Assembly (NCBI RefSeq): GCF_019703515.2
Contig: NC_059351.1
Location: 17,887,501-17,951,500, forward strand
Direction: 5' to 3'
Length of the DNA stretch: 64,000 nucleotides
Source: Myxocyprinus asiaticus
Taxonomy: Eukaryota > Chordata > Actinopteri > Cypriniformes > Catostomidae
Every line of letters starts with the position of its first letter. Within the stretch, counting starts at the first letter, position 1. Below the pieces are notes generated by a model. The model worked only from the letters and a program-made list of their open reading frames with translations, ran no database searches and was not told where the DNA came from. Below, one piece after another: positions 10,261 to 22,400 of this stretch. A program made the translations under genes and the position numbers.

Positions 10261-12583
10261 TCAAGTGCGATATTTGGGACTGTTAGCTACACTAGTGTTG
10301 GCTTCAAGTCAAGACCAACTGCCGGCTGCAAGAAATAATTTAGTGACAATACATTTACAAGAATAATAAAGGGTTTTCTTAACTTAAGGGTTTTTTTGCA
10401 ACTGGGCCTTTGTCTTGATCTGAACTCAAACCCAACACTAGTGTAGATGCCCTTACAGTCCAACCAATTAAATTCGAGTCAAGTCCGAATCCAAAGGGGG
10501 CAGAGTTGGTCTTCGACCAAGTCCATAACAGCCGAGTCCAAGACCGGAAGGTGAATCTTTTTATGAATCTGAATTCAAATTTCAACTGTAAACTTAACCA
10601 AGTTGTTACATCAATATTTTAAGCTTATTTTATCCTTCACAACTACAAAAAACAGTGTAATTTTCAGGGGTGCAACTATACATTATGGTTGTAGTTGGAC
10701 TCTAGACCGTACTCAAGTCTAAATCTGGACTCAAATAACCCAACACTAGCCTAGACAGAGTTTTCGCTGCATTAAACAATGTTGCAAATCCTCTGATGTC
10801 AATTGGGAAAATGCACTGGATGTAGAGGAAAAACTTTGAGAAAGGAAAGGATTTGAGAAAGTGACACTCCACCAAAAGTTGAGAACATTTCAACTGCTAC
10901 AACGCAGTCTGAAGTAAATATCCGTTGACTAATTTTCAGACCCTCAAAATGGTGCTTGCTTGTTCCTATCCATCAAAATGTTCCATTGGAGCTTTCAGCC
11001 ATGGGTAGATGCCCTTAAGTAGTAGACCGAAGTAAAGTCCACAACCGTGCAAGTTCACAAAATGTCACAACTTGTGCACACCCTTTTTAATCATATAATG
11101 ACAAATGGGAAAACTATGGTCTCATGAACTTTGTGGGCATGTGCAAAAAAAGTCGCCAACTGGCACATCTGAGGCAAGGCCTTGCTAGACCACCAAGATT
11201 GGTCCACTTTTTGAATGAACATAAAACATTTGAAAACCAGCATATAGGTGTATATTAGAGATGTATGGAGATACAAATCAGAGTAAACAAAACCACATTC
11301 AACAATAAATTTTCATAGTTAAATGCTCTAAGTGCTTTTTTATAGATCATAAAGCAGTAACATCATGAGCAAAACACAATCACTATTACACAAACATAAT
11401 TTCTCTGTAAATATTATAAAACACACTTCTCTGCTGTCTAGATCAGACGTGTAAATTTGTGGGTATATCTACAGAAGGGGCAAAATACACTCGACAGAGA
11501 AAAACTAGAAAAAAAAACACAAACCCATTCTTTGACACTGTGTCCTAACCAGGTGTGATTTGCAAAGGCAAGCTACTTAGCTACACTAAAAGCGCAACAA
11601 AACGCGACACAATCACAACCAATCAGAACATATTTTGTGTTGAATATACCACTTGTGGAGCACCATGCAGCAGAAATAGAAACCAAATGAGCTAAAAAAA
11701 AAATGTCTTGTCGCTTATCGCAGCTGGTTAGAACAGAAAAGCCAGATAAACAAAGAACATATTTTATTGCTTTATTGAGTCGTGCTTGGTTAGGACACTG
11801 TGTAAGAGCTCAATTCAACTTTTGACTTTGAAGGAATGTGCACCTGCTAACTTCCATTTTAAAATGTGTGATTTTTTTTGTTTTGTTTTGTACCAGGCCA
11901 TTAAATATCATAAAATCCTATTATTATATTAATTCAGTGCCACACAAGTAGTCACTAAGACCTTTGAAATTGACATGACACATCAATATTAAATATTACA
12001 ATCCAAAATATGCCCTCTTTTCACGTTACATGATAAATTCTAGAGATACCTCAAGTTGTTTACATATTGTGTACACCTTACAAATAAAATAAGGCTCAAT
12101 CTATCACATAGGATTGCCCTCTAACAAGTTCTCACATCACTTCAATTTAAAAATGGGAAAATAATTCAGTCAAGCCCATGCGCAAAATCCTCTCAAACTT
12201 ACAGTAGATGCAGAGTGATAGTTTAGTTCATCATTTAAAACTATTTCAGGCAATCTATGACCACATAATGTGATTATTTGTTTTATTTTTTTTTTACAAT
12301 GCACTGCAAATTATTTAGCATGGCTATAAAAAAATCCAAAGGTCCTGCAAATTTTGAGCATGTGCGTACAACATTAGATCAAATGTGCATCCACTCATAA
12401 TAACATATTTTACCTGAATATGAACATATGAAGGTTACGGTTAGATTCCCAATTCTTCTAATTGACGTGACAAAAAAATAAATAAATATAAATGCAAGCA
12501 CTATGAATCAGGAACATTTTCTTTGGGCTAAACAGGTGTGCTTCTATTACATATTCACTTTGAGCAGAAATTCAACAAGTACT
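10261..12583. other. intergenic DNA with a degenerate repeat cluster at its left end
   Basis: Between about 10285 and 10755, short inverted motifs (ACACTAGTGTTGG at 10290 and CCAACACTAGTGT at 10434, plus CAACACTAG at 10742) and several AGTCAAGTC-like words suggest a decayed terminal-repeat element. From 10760 to 12583 nothing beyond AT-rich unique-looking DNA was recognised. Confidence 0.35.
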
Positions 12584-13682
12584 TTAAAGGTGCAATATAT
12601 AAAAATGTTCATGTAATATTCACCTTTCTTTTGCCAATGAGTGAACGGCTTGTAACGCAACTTAAAAATTAGACCTTCCTGGACTTCCTAGGTTGCCTTT
12701 TAAAGCCTGTAGACTGATTTTCATATGAAGGGAGCGGGTCGCTTTTGCCGGGAAAATCCAAAGGATGTGACGTTTATGCACGCTACTGAGAGCCTTGCCT
12801 CAGACAGTAATAGCTTCTCTTCCGCTATTCAACAGCGACAACAAACTGCAACACTAGGTAACGTTATCTAAGAGATGGAATTCAGCAAACAGCCGACTCC
12901 TACACAAACTCAGAGTAAGCCAAAAAAAAACAAAAAAAAAAACATTTATCTACTGAATCCCATCTGGCTAAGCGGGAACGTGATCGTGCAAAAACTAGAG
13001 TGAACATCAGCAGGGCATTTGATTCCTGGAGGGAACTTTGTTTGGTTTTGGGGATCAAAACCGACCCTGAATAGGTATTCTTCTTATTGGACAGGTAAGC
13101 TTACATAACTGCAAAGCATGAGAAATATAGTGCCATAAGGATTGATCGGTGTAATTTTAGTTAACCTCTTGCCTGCTAACACTGACGAATTGCAAGCTAC
13201 CTTGCTTCGTAACATTCAAATAATTTCAAACAATCTTCTCTTTATACTAAAAGTCAGGTAAACAGGATAAATTTAAGCAAATACGCTGGTTTCTTATTCG
13301 TAGTACAACATATGACATACAAAACATACAATAGTGCAACATAACAGTGAACTGTCTGGTATAATTCGGTAGTATGTAGCTGTATGTGTGTATCAGTATG
13401 CTATGTTAGCTGATAAGTAGCTTTAGTGTAGTCTCAAAGTTTGTAGTAACACAATCATAACCGTGTAATTTTAATTATGCTACCTCATCATCGGCATGAT
13501 GCCGGTGAATCACGCTCAGCCTCTTTGTACGTTACTTCATTGTTTTGGTCGATGCTCGCTCACTTGTGTCCCTATAGAGTGTGTGCATGAGTGCGAGCAC
13601 CAGCAACAGGCTGCAGTTCACTTAACGGCCACAGGTGTCATTAATAACAAGGGTTTCTGAATCTTACATACTGCACCTTTAA
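12584..13682. mobile_element. TTAA-flanked terminal-inverted-repeat element, 1091 bp
   Basis: The left end AGGTGCAATATATA follows TTAA at 12584-12587. The right end ATACTGCACCT precedes TTAA at 13679-13682. TTAA duplications are typical of piggyBac- and Kolobok-type elements (family knowledge). No transposase was found. A short segment near 12870-12960 looks exon-like in base composition but has no supported frame. Confidence 0.65.
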
Positions 13683-15072
13683 AGATTATATCCCCAAATG
13701 GCAACAAATATAGGTAGCTAAATCGCACAGTCCAATATTCATTATGTCAAAAGTATTTTCAGAAATTGATTTACAATTAATTGCGCAACATCTTAAACAG
13801 CCAAATTTATTAAAACTTTTTTTTAATCTCTTTTAAAATATTGTTTCCAATTCCTCCAGGTTTAGCCATCAAAATCCAACAACAGAAGTCTTGCAACTTC
13901 ATTATTTATGCATTAAGTATTTAATAGTATATTATATTTCACTCTTCACTAACCAATTTTAATAAATAAGACCATCTTCATATGTTTATATTACACAATA
14001 TATTAGTATAGCAATGATTACGAAAAGAAATCTCTTTGACATAATCACCATAACATGTCCCTTCACTGAGGATTTTCAGTTGCGTCCCTGCTGAAAAACA
14101 GCTTTAATCAGCCTATGGTGGTTTGCTGGTCTTAGTTTCCCAATCTGACCATCTGAGAAATGCCCAAAACCCCTCTAAAACCATCAAACTAGACCAACCT
14201 GGCAATTAAGACCAGCAAAGCACCCTAGGCCATTTCTTTCTTTCTTTTCTTTTTTTTTTTTTTTTTTAAACAAATAAAAGCTCTGGTATGGAGCTAAAAC
14301 AATGACTAAAGTATTTGAATCAGAATTTTGTTAATTTAATTCTAGACATGACGATTAACAAAATGGTAGATTTTTGTATACATTTCGTATTTTATAAATC
14401 TGTATTTTTAAACAGCAGATTTGTTTTGTTTAGAAATTTTTTAAGGTAAATATTCAGATTATAAAATTACAGATTCAAATTGTCAGATTAAGAAGAAATT
14501 CAGAAATACAAATCTCTCAAATTCATATAGTTCTATCTTGGCCTAGAGCAAACCAGGTCAAAGGTCAAGCTTCCTTGTTCCACAGTGAAAGAGGTTATCA
14601 CAATAGTCGAATTTAGCATTCTGGCCAATTACGGAGCTACCAGAATTCTGTGGCGCAGTCAGATGTAGTACAGGACTGTATTAAGTAATTACCAAGATAA
14701 TGTTCATTTATAAATATTATTGTTTTTTGTTAGTTTTTAATGCATTAACTAATGTTACAACTTATACAACTTATATTAACATACATTATTATTATTTTTA
14801 GAAATTAATGGAGGAAAGATGGCAACGATTAATAAATGCCGTAAAATTTGTTAATTTTAGTTGGTGTTAACATCAAACTCGCCAGAGAATTCTGGTAGCA
14901 CATTAGCCAATATGCTATGTTTGACTATTCTAATAGCCTTTCTTCTGTGGAACATGGAAGCTATTTTTTAGACCTAGTTCTTTCACAATCTGAATTTCTG
15001 AGATCAGAATTTGAATGTTTTTTTTTTTGTTGTTTTTTTACTTTACATTTCTTCTTAATCTAAAAATTTGAA
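13683..15072. other. intergenic DNA with one small repeat fragment
   Basis: About 14095-14232 has the words CAGCCTATGGTGGTTTGCTGGTCTTAG and, inverted, GACCAGCAAAG; it is a small inverted-repeat fragment of a dispersed fish repeat. A T-rich run lies at 14245-14268. No gene was supported. Confidence 0.35.
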
Positions 15073-16335
15073 CCTGTAATCAGTGTTGGGTGTAACGCAT
15101 TACAAAGTAACGCATTACTGTAATTAAATGACTTTTTCGTTGAAAATTTTCATTTTTAGTAATTTAATTACAGTCACTTATGATGTACTTGCGTTACATA
15201 CTAAATACTTTCAACCATTCTGTATATAAAACAATATGGAATTGAAAATCAAAATGTAATGCCTAATGATAACATTTGTTTTCTAATTCAACGCCGCCCC
15301 AAATTCAACTGCACGCTTAAGCTCGTGCCAGTATGTTGAGAAATCACTCAAGTGAAAAGAGGTCAGAAAATATATGTGGCTGTTTTACTAAATGGAAATA
15401 TCCCCATTACATTATGACAAATGTAGATAAGAAGACAAATGCAGATCCAAAGCACTTGACACGGCAACATAGATATACACTTTTGAGAGATCGTAGGGGC
15501 TGTTCAAACCGAACGTGTTTTGCACGTCTACACTGTGTTTAAAATGTTTTATGATGTAATCATGTGCTAGACGCACGTCTTTGACTGCTGTAGCACGTCT
15601 TGCTGTTTCTTTAGAGTATTGCGCAGGACTGGCGGATTTTAGACACTGTGTCAGGTTAAAATGAGCTTCAACATTTAAAAATGTACCTCGAGACACCTGC
15701 GTTCTGTTTCATTTACTGTGCTATGTTTAGCTTGTTTTTAGCGCAGGTGTCATTAAGATTCGATGTTCTGAAGAAGTTCAGGTGTCAAAGAGGACTTCAT
15801 GTGACTTGCACCATTACACATGATTCCAAATGGTAAAGTTTCAGTCCAAGTTTCAGCGCGTGATAAATGGTAAGCCAATATTTTTTCCCTTCTGCCCTGG
15901 TTTGCTGAGGGGCCACTGTGCCTTGTTAAACTGTTTACAGTTACTGTACTGTGACGAATGTTGCCTACAATACTTACATAAAATACAGCCTTTTGCAACA
16001 AATGCACTTGCTTAGAGAAGAAATTATAAAGAGAGTGATCGATTTTGAGCTATTTTTTTAGATTTTATTAACCATTTAGGAACAGTTTAAGAACAGTTCA
16101 AGAATAATTTATTTGATGTTATAGTATTTATTTGAAAAAATTTAAATAATAATTTGAAGTCTACCTTTTATTGTCCATCTGGTCAAAGTTCATATGGGTT
16201 TTAGAAAAGTAATTAGGTATGAGTAATTTAATTACTGTTCAGACAGAGTAATTAGTACAGTAATCTAATAAAGTAGAAGATGTAATTAGTAATTAATTAC
16301 ACTTTTGGAGTAATTTAAACAACACTGCCTGTAAT
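15073..16335. mobile_element. hAT-type non-autonomous transposon, 1247 bp
   Basis: The element spans 15081-16327, with ends CAGTGTTG and CAACACTG. It has a perfect eight-base duplication, CCTGTAAT, at 15073-15080 and 16328-16335. Subterminal regions are rich in GTAATTAAAT-type words. Inside, about 15500-15760 carries a second repeat family (GAGACACCTGCGTTCTG) also seen at 24980-25220 and, inverted, at 45190-45320. No transposase was found. Confidence 0.85.
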
Positions 16336-16599
16336 TTTATAATCTGAATATTTACATCTAATTCCACATCAAAAAACAAACAACAACAACAACAAAAAAT
16401 CTTAACCCTACCCCTAAATCTTCCATTTTGTTCATTGTCACATGTCTAGAAAATTCAGATTAAAATACTTTTGTCATTGTTCTAGCTCCATACTCAGTTG
16501 GCTTGTTCCCATGATGCATCAAGCTTAAAGCAAAAGGACTATGGTCAGTGTGGGTCAGTATACATTTAAAACTTGTCAGTCTATTTTGTCAGTCTATTT

Positions 16600-16704
16600 T
16601 TAAACTAACAGTTCATCCAAAAGCAAATCATCCATGTCTGGAACAATACGAGGATGTGTAAATAATGACAGAATTTTCATTTCTGGGTGAACTATCCCTT
16701 TATA
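16600..16704. repeat. short MITE fragment (GGGTGAACTATCCCTTTA family)
   Basis: The right end reads TGGGTGAACTATCCCTTTA and the left end carries ACAGTTCATCCAAAA in inverse orientation. The same family occurs at 23048-23962, 31251-31421 and, as fragments, near 31081 and 53050. Confidence 0.6.
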
Positions 16705-16957
16705 TCGGTTCTGAAATCTGAATGGCTTGATTTGTTTTTGTTGGTTTGAGGCTGAATGGGATTTAGTTCTCTAAAAAATTTTGCGAGATATAACATTCAT
16801 CTGCTTGAGAAACAAAAGCCCGCCAATCACAGTGATCTCAATCTTGAAAACAAAATAAAGGCATAGTTGACCGTAACGTTCCCTTTCACAAAGCATGTGT
16901 CAGTATATGGGATCTAGATGGACTATAAATAAAAAGAACAGTTTCGGTGGTGAGAAG

Positions 16958-19405
16958 CTAGGAATCCTGTTGATTTGCATGCTGCTGACTGCTTGTGGGC
17001 GTGTCTGCTGAGGTCCCACCCACTTCCTGTCCCTCAACTCCAAGGCCCAGCCCTTCATCCATCTGTTCCAGTTCGCTTTCGTCCAGAAGTTCAAAGTCCT
17101 CTTCTTCTGCAGGTACGAGTGTGACATCGGGCTGCTCCTCTGTGCTTGCTTCGGTGACGTCAACTTCCTCTTCCTCTATGCCGGCAGACGGCGACTCAAG
17201 GGTCGATTCCATTGGGCATGGAGGCGTCTCGGTGGGAAGAAATGAGGCCACGGAGGATCCCTCGCTGGCTTCTGTGGACCGCAATAGGGCTGAGAGAGTG
17301 TTCTGTACTACCGTAGAGATGGCTGTGCTCACTATCTCCTCGCTAAGGGCTTCCAGTGTCCTTGCAGGTCTCGAGACGTCCTCAGCCAATCCCCTTCCTT
17401 TGTTCTCAGAACCAAGAACGCTTTGGTCTGCCTTAGTTGCTTGTCCGTTTCCATTGAAGTGTGTGTTGACAAAGTGGAGCGGAGATGCTAAGTGTTGGAT
17501 AAGGAGGCTGGCAGGGGACTGGGGTTCTTCCAGGGTACCTGCCTGGTCAGACCCTAGAACGCCCAGAGGGAAATGGAACAGACCTGGTTCGATAGAGGGC
17601 AGCTCATCCACCGACGGAAACTCAGCTAGGTCCCTACTGAACGATTCCTCAGGTTCACTGTGCACACTTTGCTGATCCAAGTCTGTTAAAGAGAGGGAGG
17701 AAAAAAAAAGTTAAGCTGTGTTTTTGAACAGATTTTATTTATATTGAGCTTCAATCATGACAAATTAGCAGAAAATGTTTTTGTGTAAATTGTTCATCAA
17801 ATCATTCTCTCGCAAATTGTCACTGAATTAAAATGCAACAGTAATTTTTTGTGAATTAGATGCATAATGAAATTAGTTTATTAAACTATGTACACAGAAA
17901 TTCAAATTTGTGCAAGCATGGTTTGATGAATAATTTACACAGTTATACAAATTTATACAAGAATAGTTTTGTGAACGATTTGTACTAATTTGAATTTGCA
18001 GAAATGTCTTACAAACGAATTACATAGAAATTCGAATTTGTGAAAACATGGTTTGATGAATAATTTACTCAAAAATTTAAATTTACCTTAGAATGGATCT
18101 GTGAATGATTTACACTAATCTGAATTTGCAAGAAATTATTATGAACCATTTACACAAATTAAAATGTATACAAGCATGGTTTGATGAATTACATTTACGC
18201 GAGAATGGATCTGTGAATGATTTGCACAAATTCGAATTTGTACGAAAATTTGACGACCAATTTACACAGAAGTTTGAATTTGTGCAAGCATAGTTTAATG
18301 AGTAATTTTCACAAACATTTAAATTTATGTGAAAATGGTTTTGTAAATGACTGCACTAATTTGAATTTGCACAAATGTTTAACAAATAATTTACACAATT
18401 TTATTTTATATAAGAATGGATCTGTGAATAATTTACACATTTGAATTCGTAAGAATATTTGTAATGATTTTCCCAGAAATTTTAATGTGTGCAAGCAAGG
18501 TTTGATTAACAATTTATGCAGAAATTCAAAATTATATAATGTTTTTTGTGAATTATTTGCACAAATTAGAATTTGTACGAATATTTTTAATGATTTGCAC
18601 CAAAATATGAATGTGTGCAAATAAGGTTTGACGAATAATTTAGGCAGAAATTCAAAATTATATAATGTTTTTTTTTTTTTTTGGTGAATTATTTGCACAA
18701 ATTCAAATTTTTTATGTTAAATGAACAATTTTCACAGAAATCAGAATTTGTGCAAGCATGGTTTGAATTATAATTTACAATTTACAATGAAACTTGAACA
18801 TAAAGTATAAAAATGTATTCAAAACATACAACAAATAAAGTGAGGTTTAGGATTTTATGTACCTTCAGAAACATCAGTGAGCTGTGGTGTGGTGGCTCTA
18901 GACACTGAGAATCCTCCACTCTCCAGTATAGACGCCTCTTCATCAGAGAGCTCAGAGTCTGTGATGGCCATCGCCAGAGCCGTAGTCTTCACATCAACCT
19001 GCTCCAAGAAAAGAACAAATCAGTGGCCAGAATTACAGTCATTAACCAATCAAAACAGACCAAGAATGGTATTTTAAGGCAAGCTAATATTTCAGAAACG
19101 TCTATGACAGAAAGCCCAATTGCATTTAATGTCATTAATAAACTTGTAGGGATTTTTGGTGCAAGAAAACCTTAAATAACTTTCCAAGAGGACTTCAGGG
19201 AGACAAATATAAAATGCTACAAAGTAGAATATGGACCCTTTTAGACTGAATATGGTGTTATGGTTGGACTCCTCACAGACACTAAATTACGCCCTTAAAT
19301 CAGAGGATACTCACAGTGGGGGCGAAACAGGACAACTCCTCCTCACTCTCACTCTCTGTCTCTGCTCTCGGCTCATCACCCTCCTCCTGCTCCTTCTTCA
19401 GCTCT

Positions 19406-19472
<67 letters not shown>

Positions 19473-22400
19473 GGTGAGGTTATCCTTATGACTCTCCATA
19501 GACATAATGATTTTTATACTGTATGAACTATAGATTCTATCCCCTAAACCTACCCCTAAACCTAACCCTCACAAAAAACTTTCTGCATTTTTACATTTTC
19601 AAAAAAAAAACATTTAGTATGTTTAAGTGATTTGAATTATGGGGACACTAGAAATGTCCTCAAACCACATTTATAGCATAATACCCTTGTAATTACCAGT
19701 TTGTAACCTAAAAAAATGTCCTCGTAAACCACCCAAACACCCCCTTTTCCTGAGTACAGTCTGACAGGAAATGACAGAGTAAAAAACTTCTGTGCAAAGA
19801 CCCCATAACTGTGACATACTAGCAGTAGGGACGCAGGATACAGTAGACAGTATTGTGGCCTTATTGGTATCGACCAATATATACTGGAAACAGATCATAT
19901 GTGAATATTATCCTGTACATAATAATTATTTTTTATTACAATGTTTGATTCTCCTTTTTTGTAACACTGGCAAAACATATCGGACATAACAGATAGCATT
20001 TGCCATCATATTGGTAATTGGTCATTAGGGGTGGAAAAATGTATTGCGGTGCATCAATCTATCAAAGACATTTTGATGCATTGATTATGAAATGTAAGAA
20101 TTGATTATCATTATATATTAATACCCAATGTGTCCGTCTCATATTACATGAAACTTTTTTTTTTTTTCTCCCAATTTGGAATGCCCAGTTCCCAATGTGC
20201 TTTTAAGTCCTCATGGTGGTGTAGTGATTCGCCTCAGTCCGGGTGGCGGAGGACGAATCCCAGTTGCCTCTGCGTCTGAGATCGTCAACCCGCGCATCTT
20301 ATCACGTGGCTTGTTGAGCGCGTTGCCACGGAGACATAGCACGTGTGGAGGCTTCACGCCACCCACCGCGGCAACCACGCCCAACTCACCACGTGCCCCA
20401 CCAAGAACGAACCACATTATAGCGATCACAAGGAGGTTACCCCATGTGACTCTACCCTCCCTAGCAACCTGGCCAATTTGGTTGCTTAGGAGACCTGGCT
20501 GGAGTCACTCAGCACGCCCTGGGATTCGAACTAGCGAACCCCAGGGGTGGTAGCCAGCGTCTTAGCCACTGAGCCACCCAGGCCCCTACATGAACCTTCT
20601 TGCAACAGACAAACAGCGGAGCACGCAAGTTTAAAGGAAAAGAAAGTGCACTTTCAAATTTGTATGCAGCCAAGTTTGCCCCACAAACCTACATAGGATC
20701 GGATGGATGGATGGATGGATGCTGCCGAGTTTGGCTTTGTGTCATTCAAAACTGTTATTGCCTTCTACACCGATTACAATATATTATGTTAATACTGCTT
20801 TTGTATCTCCATAAAATGTGTAATTTCTCCATAAAACAGTTTAATCACGAATAGAACTTGGCTTAAGTAAATGTGACTGGTGGGCACACATTGGCTGTGA
20901 AGGAAAACACTCACTCGTTAATTCATTCTCTTTAGTGAATGCTACAGAATTGGGAGTGATTTCAGACTGTTCTGAAGGGAACTAACCAGTTGATTACAGT
21001 CACCTGTGATTGGTCAATGACACGCAGCAGCCGCGAAAAGATCAAACATTTTTATCTTTCACAGTATGTGCCGCAAGTCCTGCATGACAATGCGATTGCA
21101 TTCTCGTAAACAGGCTTGACAAGCGGAGGCGTCTCCGTTTAGCCACCTGGCACCGCTTTCCCTATCCCAAAAAAAATTGGGAACTCACAGTTACCACATA
21201 TCCTGTGTTACCGCCTTTACATGCTACGTATAGACAGTAGCATATAGCATTTTCATGCTATGACCCTGCTCGATTAAAACCTGGATCGTATCTGCCAGCA
21301 CATGACATTCCATCTGTAATTACTGGTTTCAGATTTCAGATTCCACGATGCATCGCGATGAATCGTAATCGTTAGGTAGAGAATCGTAATCGAATCTAAT
21401 CGTTGTCAAAGCGAATTCTCACACCCCTATTGGCCATTAAATAAAACTGAGTGAAAATTGTATAGAGTAGGTGGCAATATAGGTGAATTTTTTGGCTAAA
21501 CCATGTTTGGGTAGATGCTTTTCTTAGTTTTCATATAAACTGACATTTTGGCTGAAAAATTTACAGTACAGCTAGTTTAGTGTGAACAGCTAGTTTAATT
21601 GTTAAAAAAAACAGTATAATCTACTGAATTTAATATTGCTTATCAGCCAGAATTTCTATAATAGTGCTTCCCTAGTCCACCAGATCAAAAGACCGAAAAG
21701 GATTAAACTTAATTTATTGAACTTTGAAGGACAAGTAATAAAATTAAAGTAATCCCGCTCACTTTTTTTGTCATATTTTCGGCGCTGTGTGTCTCCCTTC
21801 ATGCTGTAGTCCAGTTTCATCAGAATGGGCTCCAGTCCGGTGTACATTTTCTGGATCAGCTCATGATAAACCACCAACGGCCACAGCAACATACTCAATA
21901 CTGAACACAGCACCAGAAAAAAACACTATTCACTTCTAGCCACCAAGAGAATCACTATGACAAGAATCTTCAATCCCCCCCAAAATTAAGATGTGAATAT
22001 AAACGGTTACTACTTTCACAATTTCCAACAATTGTTTGAGTTGTTGTGGTATGCAGACCTGAGTATCATTCAGAATCAGAATGAGCTTTATTGGCAAGAA
22101 TGCTTACACATACATGGAATCTTTCTTGGTGACAGAAGCTTCCAGTGCACAAACAATATAGCAACAAGACAGAGATAACAAAAATTAAATAAATAAATAA
22201 ATAAAAAGCCAATAGAAAACATAGGTATATATAGAAATACACAATAAGACAAAAAAACAAAAAAAAATTTATATATACACGTATGTACACATACAAATCT
22301 GTTATATACAGTGCAAGGGAATGTAATGCACTTTTAAATGAGACTCTTGGGTAGCAAATTTTTTTTTAACCCATCCGAACAGCCATGCTGAGGACATCTC

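Noticed and set aside
12840..13075. Exon-like patch in the TTAA element
   Set aside because: No frame longer than a few dozen codons and no recognisable similarity.
16995..17675. 226-codon open frame opposite the last retreg2 exon
   Set aside because: It is the antisense shadow of a clearly conserved exon; composition follows the sense codons.
20176..20553. 125-codon open frame, and similar ones at 9287-9619 and 28221-28619
   Set aside because: They lie wholly within SINE copies and appear because the SINE body has few stops.
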